Source: JBCBSK01 sp965250105 (GTDB lineage Bacteria; Pseudomonadota; Alphaproteobacteria; Rhizobiales; Tepidamorphaceae). From it: a DNA stretch of 64,000 bases. A model generated the notes under the pieces. That model made no database searches. It was not told the DNA's origin and worked only from the letters and a program-made list of their open reading frames with translations. Numbering within the stretch: position 1 is the stretch's first letter; every line of letters starts with the position of its first letter. The stretch is taken from assembly GCA_965250105.1 (NCBI GenBank), contig OZ252290.1:1550001-1614000 (forward strand), written 5' to 3'. Both the position numbers and the translations under genes were made by a program. Below are positions 55,904 to 64,000 of the stretch, piece by piece.

Positions 55904-56536
55904 CTATTGATCGTTGGCGGCGACGAAATCCGCGCCACCCTGCCGGGTCGCGACCTCGGCATCCGCGATATCGGTATCGTCCTCCGCCACCCCGTCTGCC
56001 GCGTCGAGCGGCAGGCGCTGTATGTTGGACGCATCGATCAGCGCATCGGTCAAGACCAGCTTCGCCTCGGCCAGATCGTCCTGCGGCAGGCGAAACAGCG
56101 TCGCGCCACCCTCGTCTTCTGCCTCGACGAGGAGATCGGTGCCCTCGACACCGCGCAGGATGCCGCGAAAGCGCCGGCGGCCCGCGAGCCCGACGGTCAG
56201 CTCGATCTTGGCCTCATGCCCCGCCCAGCGCGCGAAATCGATCGCGCGCACCAAAGGTCGGTCGATACCGGGCGACGACACTTCGAGATGATAGGCCCGG
56301 TCGAGCGGGTCCTCGACATCGAGCACCGGCGATATGGCGCGGCTCAAGGCCTCGCAATCCTCGATGCCGAAACCACCGTCCGGCCGCTCGGCCATGATCT
56401 GCAGCGTCATCCCGTCGCGCCCGCTGACGCGCACGCGAACAAGACGATAGCCGAGATCCTCGGCCACCGGCTCGACGATCGCCGCGATGCGCGCATCAAG
56501 CCCCGTCTCGGTGACGAGACGGGGAGCGTCGCCCAC
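55904..56536 (-). CDS. rimP: Ribosome maturation factor RimP
   Basis: RimP assists 30S maturation. From GTG 56536 the protein has 210 residues. TGLDARIAAIVEPVAEDLGYRLVRVRVSG opens the N-domain, DCEALSRAISPVLDVEDPLDRAYHLEVSSPGIDRPL is the signature, and a C-terminal SH3-like domain follows. No ATG keeps the conserved start, and the in-frame sequence upstream is unlike the family, so I take GTG 56536; its ribosome binding site is weak. It heads the nusA-infB operon. Confidence 0.9.
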   Translation of the reverse strand: MGDAPRLVTETGLDARIAAIVEPVAEDLGYRLVRVRVSGRDGMTLQIMAERPDGGFGIEDCEALSRAISPVLDVEDPLDRAYHLEVSSPGIDRPLVRAIDFARWAGHEAKIELTVGLAGRRRFRGILRGVEGTDLLVEAEDEGGATLFRLPQDDLAEAKLVLTDALIDASNIQRLPLDAADGVAEDDTDIADAEVATRQGGADFVAANDQ

Positions 56537-56721
56537 GGACTTTGTTCGATCCGCCCCGCTCAACTCTTCAAGCCCTCGACAGTTTCGATGGCCGTACTGG
56601 CCGACAAGGGGCCGCCAGCACGGCGAAACACGACCCGGACGACAAAAACACCTGTCCTGGCCGGGCCTTTCAGGCCCGCCCGCAACGGTGTCATCGCTGT
56701 CAGGAATGGGTTGGATATAGG

Positions 56722-57429
56722 TCAAACAGCGCCGGATCGCAAGCGCAATCGCTCGAAGGCGAGATAGGCCGGAACGCGACCTTCGCGCAGTGCCTTCGCT
56801 TCATAACGGGTGCCGGGCCAGCCCGGCCAGGGCACGCGCCAGTCATTGGCGCAACGTGCCGTCCAGCGAAACCGCGTGTCCGCCAGAACATGCCGTAAGG
56901 TCCAGGCGGTGTAGTCGGGAATGTCGCTCGCGAAGCGGAACAGGCCGCCAGGCTTGAGGACGCGCGCCAGGATATCGAGCGTATCGGCGCCGACGAAGCG
57001 CCGCTTGCGGTGCCGCCGCTTCGGCCACGGATCGGGATAGAGGAGGTCAACGCGGTCGAGGGACGCGGCCCTGAGCCGATTGAGGCTGTCGCGGGCATCG
57101 TCATGCTGCAGCCGGACATTGCCGAGCCCGCTCTCCTCGATGCGGACCAGCATCTTGGCATAGCCGTTGAGATAGGGTTCGGCACCGATGAAGCCGGTAT
57201 CGGGGTGGTGTCGCGCCATGTGCGCGAGATGTTCGCCGCCGCCGAAACCGATCTCGAACACGACAGCTCGGCAGGACGCATCGAAGAGATCGGCCGGATC
57301 GATCGGCCCGCGCGCGGGCAGCGCAAGCTCCCGGCCGAGCGTCTCGACAAGGCCGGCCTGACGTGGGCTCAGCGCATGGCCGACGGCGCGGCCATAGAGC
57401 AAGCGACGCTGTTCGGAACTGGTCGACAT
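56722..57429 (-). CDS. trmB: tRNA (guanine-N7-)-methyltransferase
   Basis: TrmB methylates G46 of tRNA. The 235 residues have the AdoMet motif VVFEIGFGGGEHLAHMA, the E-x-Y block FIGAEPYLNG and the signature LLYPDPWPKRRHRKRRF, plus the PDY segment near residue 186. It follows metK by 68 bases. The last five residues overlap nothing; a 185-base gap precedes rimP. Confidence 0.95.
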   Translation of the reverse strand: MSTSSEQRRLLYGRAVGHALSPRQAGLVETLGRELALPARGPIDPADLFDASCRAVVFEIGFGGGEHLAHMARHHPDTGFIGAEPYLNGYAKMLVRIEESGLGNVRLQHDDARDSLNRLRAASLDRVDLLYPDPWPKRRHRKRRFVGADTLDILARVLKPGGLFRFASDIPDYTAWTLRHVLADTRFRWTARCANDWRVPWPGWPGTRYEAKALREGRVPAYLAFERLRLRSGAV

Positions 57430-57497
57430 GCGACAGCCGGCCTCAAGCCGTCAGACGGATCACGTGCCCAGCGGGCCGCCAGTCGTCGGCGCGGCGG

Positions 57498-58697
57498 TCA
57501 GGCGCCGGCGGCCGTCTTGAGATCGGCGACGAGATCGGTCTTCTCCCAGGTGAACCCGCCGTCATCGTCCGGCGTGCGCCCGAAATGGCCATAGGCCGCG
57601 CTGCGTTCGAAGATCGGCCGGTTCAGATCGAGATGGTCGCGGATGCCGCGCGGCCTGAGATCCATGACCTCGCGCAGGGCCCGTTCGAGAACGGCCTCGT
57701 CGACCCGGTTCGTGCCGTGGCAGTCGACATAGACCGACAGGGGTTCGGCGACGCCGATCGCATAGGAGAGCTGGATCGTGCAGCGTTCGGCCAAGTCCGC
57801 GGCGACGACATTCTTCGCCAGATAGCGCGCCGCATAGGCGGCCGACCGGTCGACCTTGGTCGGATCCTTGCCCGAAAACGCGCCGCCGCCATGGGGCGCG
57901 GCCCCACCATAGGTGTCGACGATGATCTTGCGGCCGGTCAGGCCGCAATCGCCATCGGGGCCGCCGATGACGAACTTGCCCGTCGGATTGACATGCCAAA
58001 CCGTCTCCGGCGTCACCCAGCCTTCGGGCAGGGCCTTGAGTACATAGGGTTCGACGATGTCGCGGACCTGGGGTGATTCGAGGCTGGCGTCGAGATGCTG
58101 CGTCGAGACGACGATCTGGGTGACGCCGACCGGCTTGCCGTCGACATAGCGCACCGTGACCTGGCTCTTGGCATCGGGTCCGAGCGCGGGCTCGCGCTCG
58201 GCATGGCGGGCATCGGCGAGAAGCTTCAGGATCCGGTGGGCGTAGTGGATCGGCGCCGGCATGAGTTCGGGCGTCTCGCGGCAGGCATAGCCGAACATGA
58301 TGCCCTGGTCGCCGGCGCCTTCGTCCTTGTTATCGCCGGCATCGACCCCTTGGGCGATATGCACCGACTGGGCGTGGAGATGCACGGCGATTTCCGCCGT
58401 CTCCCAATGGAAGCCATCCTGCTCGTAGCCGATATCGCGGATCGCCATGCGCGCGAGATGGGCCGCGTAGTCATGGGTCACGCGCGGCGAACCGCGCGTC
58501 TCCCCCGCGATGACCACGCGATTGGTCGTCGTCAGCGTCTCGCAGGCGACCCGCACCAGCGAGGGATCGGATCCTTCCCCGAGGGCGGCCTGGAAATAGG
58601 CATCGACGATGGCGTCCGAGATCCGGTCGCAGACCTTGTCGGGATGGCCCTCGGAAACGGATTCGCTGGTGAAAAGATAGGCGTTTCGCTGATCCAC
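57498..58697 (-). CDS. metK: S-adenosylmethionine synthetase
   Basis: MetK forms AdoMet from methionine and ATP, supplying TrmB, UbiE and other methyltransferases in this window. The 399-residue protein has SEGHPDKVCDRISDA, the EGAGDQGIMFGYA hexapeptide region and GGGAFSGKDPTKVDRSAAY. The 163-base leader has two direct copies of TTGACGGCT (58793-58801 and 58821-58829, reading on the minus strand), possibly tandem promoter elements. I could not recognise a SAM riboswitch in the leader. Confidence 0.97.
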   Translation of the reverse strand: MDQRNAYLFTSESVSEGHPDKVCDRISDAIVDAYFQAALGEGSDPSLVRVACETLTTTNRVVIAGETRGSPRVTHDYAAHLARMAIRDIGYEQDGFHWETAEIAVHLHAQSVHIAQGVDAGDNKDEGAGDQGIMFGYACRETPELMPAPIHYAHRILKLLADARHAEREPALGPDAKSQVTVRYVDGKPVGVTQIVVSTQHLDASLESPQVRDIVEPYVLKALPEGWVTPETVWHVNPTGKFVIGGPDGDCGLTGRKIIVDTYGGAAPHGGGAFSGKDPTKVDRSAAYAARYLAKNVVAADLAERCTIQLSYAIGVAEPLSVYVDCHGTNRVDEAVLERALREVMDLRPRGIRDHLDLNRPIFERSAAYGHFGRTPDDDGGFTWEKTDLVADLKTAAGA

Positions 58698-58860
58698 GGA
58701 GACTGCCTTCTGCAGGAACGCGAGACGGCACGGAAAAGGGCCGTTCTGGGCGTGATAGCCGGATGGATCGCGGTTCTGTCAGCTTGTCATGTAGCCGTCA
58801 AGCAAGGGGTGCGGCCGGAAAGCCGTCAACCCATCGATCAGGACTTATCCCTTAGGCTGA

Positions 58861-59265
58861 TCAATCATCGGCCAGCGATTTGACAAGATCGATCAACCGG
58901 CGCCGCACGGCCGCGTCGGAGATCTTGAAGAAGGCGCGGTTGAGGGCGATGCCTTCGGGCGAACTCAGCATGTCGGTCGAATAGCCGCTCGCCTCCTCGC
59001 CCAGCCCGTCGACGCCGCGGCCCGAATCCGCGCCTTCGTCGAGACCGTCGAAGAAGAAGGCGACCGGAACGCCGAGAATGGTCGAGATCTGATAGAGCCG
59101 GCTGGCGCCAATGCGGTTGGCGCCCTTCTCGTATTTCTGCACCTGCTGAAAGGTCAGGCCGAGTTCGCTGCCAAGCTTCTCCTGGCTCATGCCGACGAGG
59201 ACCCGCCGCATGCGCACGCGCGCACCGACATGCACATCGACCGGGTTCGGGGACTTCTTGCTCAT
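58861..59265 (-). CDS. XRE family helix-turn-helix regulator (PhrR/PraR-like)
   Basis: This 134-residue regulator has an HTH_3 domain (about 12-70, RVRMRRVLVGMSQEKLGSELGLTFQQVQKYEKGANRI) with a C-terminal helical tail (RAFFKISDAAVRRRLIDLVKSL). The tail and the place between lnt and metK are typical of the rhizobial PhrR/PraR group, which respond to stress and growth phase. From ATG 59265 the start follows an A-rich run with poor ribosome-binding match; a longer in-frame start is unconserved. Confidence 0.9.
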   Translation of the reverse strand: MSKKSPNPVDVHVGARVRMRRVLVGMSQEKLGSELGLTFQQVQKYEKGANRIGASRLYQISTILGVPVAFFFDGLDEGADSGRGVDGLGEEASGYSTDMLSSPEGIALNRAFFKISDAAVRRRLIDLVKSLADD

Positions 59266-59751
59266 CTTTTTTTGCCGTTCCGTTGCAGGGTCTTCATCGG
59301 GTCGCTGACGGACGGCCGGCCAACTGTGCCAGCGCCGCCTGTCCGGCACAACCTCAAGGCGCCGTGCGGCGCGCGTGTCGTGGGACCATGTGGTTGGTGG
59401 AGGGTGCGGGTGTCATGCGTCAAATGAGTTGCGTGGGACACGAGGAGCGCGGATGCCACTCCCCGGTCGCTGATCCGTGATCACTAGTGACCTATGAGAA
59501 TTGGCCGATATCGTCGCACAAGGGCGGGGCGTCCCATATAAGACGACCGACGTAAGCCGACATATCTAGACGCCCGAAATCGTGCATAACGGCCCATTTT
59601 ATCAAGTGAAATTTGTACATTGAGGGTCGGCTACCGACATTTGGCGTGCGGACGTCTATAGACGAGCCGATATGGCAGGTCCAACCAATTCTACGTAAAA
59701 TTGACGGTGGTTTCACCAGATGACGATATGTTAGCGCCTGTTAATTCGTGA
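59266..59751. other. AT-rich palindrome-rich gap between lnt and the XRE gene
   Basis: Nearly 490 bases without a credible gene. From 59476 the DNA becomes clearly AT-richer. It holds CGTGATCAC at 59476-59484, GTCGG-CTA-CCGAC at 59626-59638, the perfect 12-mer palindrome CGTCTATAGACG at 59653-59664, three GCCGAyAT copies, and CGTGATCACG at 59747-59756, which overlaps the lnt stop. A 74-codon GTG frame on the minus strand has no ribosome binding site. Confidence 0.55.
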
Positions 59752-61398
59752 TCACGACCTGAAGCGCCGCGCAACCGACACGCTAGCGCCCACAACCAGA
59801 AGCATCCCGACGATCAAAAAAGTGAACCGGCCGCCGGGCGGTTCGGTTCGCAGCGCCGACGGCAATTCGCCGTCGATCACCCCCGTCGCGTCCAGCTGCA
59901 GATCCTGAAGGATCCGCCCCTTGGCATCGATGATGGCGGAGATGCCGGTATTCGCGGCACGTATCAGCGGCAGTCCCTCCTCGACGGCCCGCAGCTGCGC
60001 CTGGCGCAGATGCTGATAGGGCCCCGCGCTATCGCCGAACCAGGCATCATTGGTAACGTTGAGAATCCAGCGCGGCGCCGGGCCGGACGGCCGGGCCAGT
60101 CCCGGGAAAATCACCTCGTAACAGACAAGCGGCAGGAAGGCCGGCGCCGTGCCGGCGGTCATGGTGCGGTGCTCGTGGCCCGCCTGAAACCCGCCGACAA
60201 CACCGGTCAGCTGCCGCAACCCGAGCGCTTCCAGCAGGTCCTGAAACGGCAGGAACTCGCCGAAGGGGACCAGCCGGACCTTGTCATAGACTTCCGCGAT
60301 GAGCCCCTCATCGTCGATCACGGCGACCGCGTTGTAGACGCGAAAGCCGCGTTCCAGCGTCTCGTCCGGCTCGATGCGTTGCAGGCCCGTTACAAGTGTT
60401 GTGCCCGGTGGCAGAAGATCGGCCACCGCCGCCTGGGCCCCGAGATTGGTCTGGTAGAGAAAGGGGATGGCCGATTCAGGCCAGATGATCAGCGTGGCGT
60501 CCCCCGCCCCCATCCTGCCGGGCGCCGTGGCGCGGTCGCTGAGGTCGAGATAGCGGGTAAAGATCGCGGTGCGGTTCTCCGGCAGCCACTTCTCCGCCTG
60601 GGGCACGGAAGGCTGGACGATCCGGACGGCAACGCCGGTCCCCGGCCGTGGCTCGGCATTGAGGCGTAAGACGCCGAAGCCTGCAATCGCCATGACCAGA
60701 ACCGCCGCCAGGGCGACAGGCAGCCAGCGCCGCGATGCCCGACCCGATCCCTGATAGGCCGGCGCCAGCGCGGCGGGAGCGGCGAAGATCAGCCCGGCCA
60801 GGAAGGCGAGGCCATAGATCGAGACGAGCGCCGCCGACTGCATCAGAAGCGGCGTCGCCGCCAGCGCATAGCCGAAACCGTTCCAGGGAAAGCCCGTCAG
60901 CACCGTGCCGCGCACCACTTCCATGGCCGTCAGCGCGGTGGCGAAAGGGACGATGCGCCAGGGCCCCGGCGCCCAGACAAGCCGTGCCAGGGCGGTCGCG
61001 GCGCCATAGAACAATGCAAGTCCCGCCGGCAGCGCGGTGATCGCGAAAGGCAGCATCCAGCCGAACGTCTCGGCCTCGACGAGAAAGGCGCCGCCGATCC
61101 AGTGCAGGCCAGCCAGGAGATAGCCGAAGCCGAAGACCCATCCGACGCAAAAGGCCGACCAGAGGCTCGACAGCACGGGCCGACGGCCGGCCGCCACGCT
61201 GCCGTCGATCAGCCAGACAAGGACGGGAAAGGTCACGAACAGGACCGGCGCCATGTCATAGGGCGGCATGGCGAGCGCCGAGATACCGCCCGCGACAAGC
61301 GCGATGGCCAGCCGCCGCCAGCCCCATTGCACGATGATCCAGTCGGCGAGACGGGCTAGCGGTCCGTGGGCGGACAGGCCGTCAGCGACGCTCGTCAT
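59752..61398 (-). CDS. lnt: Apolipoprotein N-acyltransferase
   Basis: Lnt adds the third acyl chain to the N-terminal cysteine of lipoproteins in the inner membrane. From ATG 61398 (GAGGGGCAGGA upstream) it has 548 residues: about seven membrane helices in the N-terminal half, then a nitrilase-type domain with catalytic Glu in IIWPESAIPF, Lys in VYDKVRLVPFGEFLPF and Cys in PLVCYEVIFPGL. A final membrane helix lies at about 520-540. Its stop codon is inside a CGTGATCACG palindrome. Confidence 0.95.
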   Translation of the reverse strand: MTSVADGLSAHGPLARLADWIIVQWGWRRLAIALVAGGISALAMPPYDMAPVLFVTFPVLVWLIDGSVAAGRRPVLSSLWSAFCVGWVFGFGYLLAGLHWIGGAFLVEAETFGWMLPFAITALPAGLALFYGAATALARLVWAPGPWRIVPFATALTAMEVVRGTVLTGFPWNGFGYALAATPLLMQSAALVSIYGLAFLAGLIFAAPAALAPAYQGSGRASRRWLPVALAAVLVMAIAGFGVLRLNAEPRPGTGVAVRIVQPSVPQAEKWLPENRTAIFTRYLDLSDRATAPGRMGAGDATLIIWPESAIPFLYQTNLGAQAAVADLLPPGTTLVTGLQRIEPDETLERGFRVYNAVAVIDDEGLIAEVYDKVRLVPFGEFLPFQDLLEALGLRQLTGVVGGFQAGHEHRTMTAGTAPAFLPLVCYEVIFPGLARPSGPAPRWILNVTNDAWFGDSAGPYQHLRQAQLRAVEEGLPLIRAANTGISAIIDAKGRILQDLQLDATGVIDGELPSALRTEPPGGRFTFLIVGMLLVVGASVSVARRFRS

Positions 61399-61584
61399 GT
61401 CCTGCCCCTCCCCCTCATGCGCGCGATCCGGCTTCGCGCCCGACAGCGCGTTTGCCGTCGACCGATTCACCGGACGGTTCAGACATGCGGCTTCCGTGGC
61501 GAGGGCGCAAGCGGTTCCATCGCTGTCGCCCCGAACAATGATCACAGCGTCGCGAAACGGGCCCCGCGCGCGGGCAAGGTCGGA

Positions 61585-62877
61585 TCAGGCCGCGTCGGCG
61601 CGGCCGTCGGGCCTCTTGGAAGCGGGCGCGTCGTCGGTCGCCGGGCCCTCCGCGCCCTTGGGCTTTTCCGCGTCGGAAGCCTCGGTTTTCACGGTTTCAG
61701 GCGACGCTTCCTGTTCGGCCGCCGCGCCCTTGGCACTTTCGGGCTCTTCCGGAGTAGCGACGTCCTTCGACACCGAAATATCCTTGGAGGCCGAAGCGTC
61801 CTTTCCGGCGTCCTTGGCGTCGGCGTCCGGGCCGGATCGTTCGGGCAAGGCGCGCTGTACCGAGGTCTGGCCGGGGCGCTTGCGGATCATCATGCGCTTG
61901 ATGCGGCGGGGATCAGCGTCGAGGACCTCGATCTCGTAGCCGCCAGGAAAGCTGATCAGTTCGCCGCGCACCGGAATATGCCCGGCATGCAGGAAGACCA
62001 GCCCGCCGAGCGTATCGACGTCTTCGGCGACGTCGGGGCCGATCTCGAATCCGTTGCCGAGCGCATCGCGCACATCGTCCAGGGAGGCCCTGGCATCGGC
62101 CTCGAAGGTGTGCGGCCCGCGCGGCTCGATCAGCGCCCGGCCGTCCTCGTCATATTCGTCCTCGATGTCGCCGACGACCGATTCGACCAGGTCCTCGATC
62201 GAGATCAGCCCGTCGGTACCGCCATATTCGTCGATGACGATCGCCATATGGGTCCGCGTCGTCTGCATCTTGGCCAGAAGGTCGATTGCCGGCATGGAGG
62301 GCGGCACGAACAGGACGTCGCGGACGAGCTTGGTCTGGGCGATGCGCTTGGTCAGATCGGCCTTGCTGAAGTCCAGCGCCTCCGCCGGCATCGGCGTCTT
62401 GCGCCTGGACCGTCGGCCGCCGGCCGCCTTCAGCATATAGCCCATGATGTCCTTGACATGCAGCAGGCCGGCCGGGTCGTCGAGGGTCTCGCGATAGACC
62501 GGCAGGCGTGAATGGCCGGCATCCTGGAAAATATGCAATGCCTCGCCGAGCGCCGTGTCGAGATCGACGGCGACGATATCGGCGCGCGGCACCATGACAT
62601 CGTCGACGCGCAGGTCGCGCAGGCCGAGGATGTTGCGCAACATCGTCCGTTCCTTGAGCGACAGCGTGTCGCGGCCGGCCTCGCCGGACAGGAGCGCGTC
62701 CTCGAGGCTTTCGCGCAAGGTCTCGGCCTCGCCGTTGCGGCGGCGGAACAGCCAGCGCAGCCACTCGGCGACGGGACGTCGCTTCGGCGGAACATAGGGG
62801 ACGGGAAGCGTCGCGGATGCGTCTCCGGAGGCCGGAGACGCGATGCTAGACGAAGGGTCGGGGTCACGCGTCGGCAT
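61585..62877 (-). CDS. CorC/TlyC family CBS-domain protein with long acidic tail
   Basis: This 430-residue protein has a pair of CBS domains (about 85-215, MVPRADIVAVDLDTALGEALHIFQDAGHSRLPVYRETLDDPAGLLHVKDIMGY) and a CorC_HlyC transporter-associated domain (about 265-335, FLHAGHIPVRGELISFPGGYEIEVLDADPRRI). It lacks the membrane domain of larger homologues. The last 85 residues are an Ala/Lys/Asp/Glu/Ser low-complexity tail with SKD repeats. It is linked to ybeY and phoH as in most Proteobacteria, and its start overlaps ybeY by 14 bases. Confidence 0.9.
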   Translation of the reverse strand: MPTRDPDPSSSIASPASGDASATLPVPYVPPKRRPVAEWLRWLFRRRNGEAETLRESLEDALLSGEAGRDTLSLKERTMLRNILGLRDLRVDDVMVPRADIVAVDLDTALGEALHIFQDAGHSRLPVYRETLDDPAGLLHVKDIMGYMLKAAGGRRSRRKTPMPAEALDFSKADLTKRIAQTKLVRDVLFVPPSMPAIDLLAKMQTTRTHMAIVIDEYGGTDGLISIEDLVESVVGDIEDEYDEDGRALIEPRGPHTFEADARASLDDVRDALGNGFEIGPDVAEDVDTLGGLVFLHAGHIPVRGELISFPGGYEIEVLDADPRRIKRMMIRKRPGQTSVQRALPERSGPDADAKDAGKDASASKDISVSKDVATPEEPESAKGAAAEQEASPETVKTEASDAEKPKGAEGPATDDAPASKRPDGRADAA

Positions 62878-63379
62878 GGCGCGAAATCTGATGGTTCTCC
62901 ACGGGCGGATCGGCATGGGGATCGGCGATCCCGAGCCCCGCCAAAAGTCGGGTTTCGAGGCGCTCCATCTCCGTCGCCTCGGCATCTAGGTGGTGATCAT
63001 AACCGAGAAGATGAAGAATCCCATGAACAATTAAATGGCACAGATGATGATCGGGCGGAATAGCGAGATCGCGGGCTTCGCGCGTCACCGTTTCGAGTGC
63101 CAGCACGACATCGCCGAGATGGGTTTCCTCTCCCGGCAGCGCGCTGTCGAGCGGGAAGGACAGGACATTGGTCGGCTTGTCCAGGTCGCGCCAGTCGCGG
63201 TTGAGCGCCCGTATCGCCGCATCGTCGGTCAAAAGGACGTCAACATGGCCGGCTGTGGCCATGTCCGCCGCCACGGCACCGGCGGCACGCCGGATGACGC
63301 CGTCCGACGCCCAGTCAGGCCAAGGGCAATCGCGGGTGATGTCGAGCGTCAGCGGCGACGCCGGATTGTCGGCGACCAT
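62864..63379 (-). CDS. ybeY: Endoribonuclease YbeY (rRNA maturation)
   Basis: YbeY is the zinc endoribonuclease needed for 16S rRNA 3'-end maturation and 70S quality control. The 171 residues include DVLLTDDAAIRALNRDWRDLDKPTNVLSFP and the zinc motif HLIVHGILHLLGYDH (HxxxHxxxxxH). I took ATG 63379 because AGGA lies 6 bases before it; a GTG one codon upstream is possible. The start overlaps the phoH stop and the end overlaps the CorC-like gene. Confidence 0.95.
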   Translation of the reverse strand: MVADNPASPLTLDITRDCPWPDWASDGVIRRAAGAVAADMATAGHVDVLLTDDAAIRALNRDWRDLDKPTNVLSFPLDSALPGEETHLGDVVLALETVTREARDLAIPPDHHLCHLIVHGILHLLGYDHHLDAEATEMERLETRLLAGLGIADPHADPPVENHQISRHADA

Positions 63380-64000
63380 CACGGATCCTGCCGCGCCGGC
63401 ATGACGTCATCGCCGCCATTGTCCTGTCCAGCGGGGCCGTCATAGGCCTGGACGATGCGCTGCACCAGGGGATGGCGCACCACGTCCTTCTCGGTGAAGC
63501 GCACCGTGCCGATCCCGTCGACGCCACGCAAAAGATCGAGCGCCTGGACGAGGCCCGACGACTGGCCGGGCGGCAGGTCGATCTGGCTCGGATCACCGGT
63601 GACGACCATGCGGCTGCCCTCGCCGAGCCGGGTCAGGAACATCTTCATCTGCATCCGGGTGCAGTTCTGCGCCTCATCGAGGATGACGCAGGCATGCGCC
63701 AGCGTCCGCCCGCGCATGAAGGCGAGCGGCGCGATCTCGATGACATTGCGCGCGATCGCCCGCTCGACGCGTTCGGGCGACATCAGATCGTGCAGCGAAT
63801 CATAGAGCGGCCGGAGATAGGGATCGACCTTCTCCTTCATGTCGCCGGGCAGGAAGCCGAGCCGCTCGCCGGCCTCGACCGCCGGCCGCGACAGGACGAT
63901 GCGGTCGACCGCGCCTTTTTCGAGGAGCATGGCGGCATAGGCGACCGCGAGATAGGTCTTGCCGGTGCCGGCCGGGCCGACGCCGAAGACGAGATCGTGC
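63379..64000 (-). CDS. phoH: PhoH family ATPase (5' part beyond the window)
   Basis: The N-terminal part lies outside the window. The visible 206 residues begin within HDLVFGVGPAGTGKTYLAV (Walker A) and include VLSRPAVEAGERLGFLPGDMKEKVDPYLRPLYDSLHDL, FMRGRTLAHACVILDEAQNCT (Walker B) and LTRLGEGSRMVVTGDPSQIDLP, all diagnostic of PhoH/PhoL. PhoH proteins are ATPases linked to RNA metabolism alongside YbeY. The stop overlaps the ybeY start. The C-terminal tail is short and acidic. Confidence 0.95.
   Translation of the reverse strand, partial: HDLVFGVGPAGTGKTYLAVAYAAMLLEKGAVDRIVLSRPAVEAGERLGFLPGDMKEKVDPYLRPLYDSLHDLMSPERVERAIARNVIEIAPLAFMRGRTLAHACVILDEAQNCTRMQMKMFLTRLGEGSRMVVTGDPSQIDLPPGQSSGLVQALDLLRGVDGIGTVRFTEKDVVRHPLVQRIVQAYDGPAGQDNGGDDVMPARQDP

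Noticed and set aside
58698..58860. SAM riboswitch in the metK leader
   Set aside because: I looked for SAM-II and SAM/SAH-type conserved segments and could not find a matching pseudoknot pattern by eye; a covariance search would be needed.
59492..59716. A 74-codon GTG-started minus-strand frame before the XRE gene
   Set aside because: There is no ribosome binding site, the frame spans the palindromes, and the product has no recognisable feature.

Overview
This window is a GC-rich (roughly two-thirds G+C by eye), densely coding chromosomal segment from an alphaproteobacterium, most probably of the order Hyphomicrobiales (Rhizobiales). The case rests on gene order and regulators: an ActSR/RegBA redox pair, an HHH-type Irr regulator next to fabA-fabB-fabI, the dnaA/rpsT/enoyl-CoA hydratase/mutM/ubiE/ubiB/coaBC/dut neighbourhood, and the phoH-ybeY-corC-lnt-XRE-metK-trmB / rimP-nusA-ylxR-infB-rbfA-truB-rpsO-pnp string. 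No genus can be named from the sequence. I see no rRNA, tRNA, insertion sequence, prophage or CRISPR array.

Layout. 0-3.5 kb: end of a peptide/oligopeptide ABC importer operon, a small c-type cytochrome and the repair nuclease mmcB. 3.5-5.6 kb (minus): a response regulator/sensor kinase pair of the RegBA/ActSR type. 5.9-10 kb (plus): an ABC-2 exporter pair, an intracellular PHB depolymerase with PhaR-like sites in front of it, and a YgjP-type metallopeptidase. 10-17.7 kb: PBP1a, a catalytically altered isopropylmalate-dehydrogenase-like protein, a divergent Lrp regulator/alanine dehydrogenase pair, a glycine-zipper lipoprotein, an unknown membrane protein and a secreted fasciclin protein. 18-19.5 kb: a visibly lower-GC cassette with a secreted LysM-like protein and two tiny membrane proteins that I cannot assign; it is the best candidate here for something undescribed. 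19.6-26.4 kb (minus): gyrB, recF, dnaN, dnaA. 27.1-27.9 kb: a gene-free AT-rich stretch with a perfect DnaA box, a candidate oriC, although the strand bias of the flanking genes argues against it.

28-38.6 kb: rpsT, echA and mutM (minus); ubiE-ubiB (ubiquinone), coaBC (CoA) and dut (plus); then a cysteine-free Rrf2 regulator, cysteine synthase and a MoeB/ThiF-type activating enzyme, which look like a sulfur-assimilation group; then a cupin and a 2-hydroxyacid dehydrogenase (minus). 38.7-46 kb: SH3 protein, DUF2834 protein, irr, the unsaturated fatty acid genes fabA-fabB and the reductase fabI, a LysE exporter, a DUF2937 protein and an EamA exporter. 46-64 kb (all minus): RNA turnover, ribosome assembly and translation genes (pnp, rpsO, truB, rbfA, infB, ylxR, nusA, rimP, trmB), metK, an XRE regulator, lipoprotein N-acyltransferase lnt, corC, ybeY and a phoH cut by the window edge. 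Many genes here overlap by a few bases or sit within a few bases of the next, so polycistronic, coupled expression is likely.

Non-coding features: two copies in opposite orientation of a roughly 105-bp two-hairpin repeat (10.0 and 44.7 kb), four convincing intrinsic terminators or terminator-like hairpins, several perfect palindromes in promoter regions, and an AT-rich palindrome-filled gap bounded by CGTGATCAC between the XRE gene and lnt.
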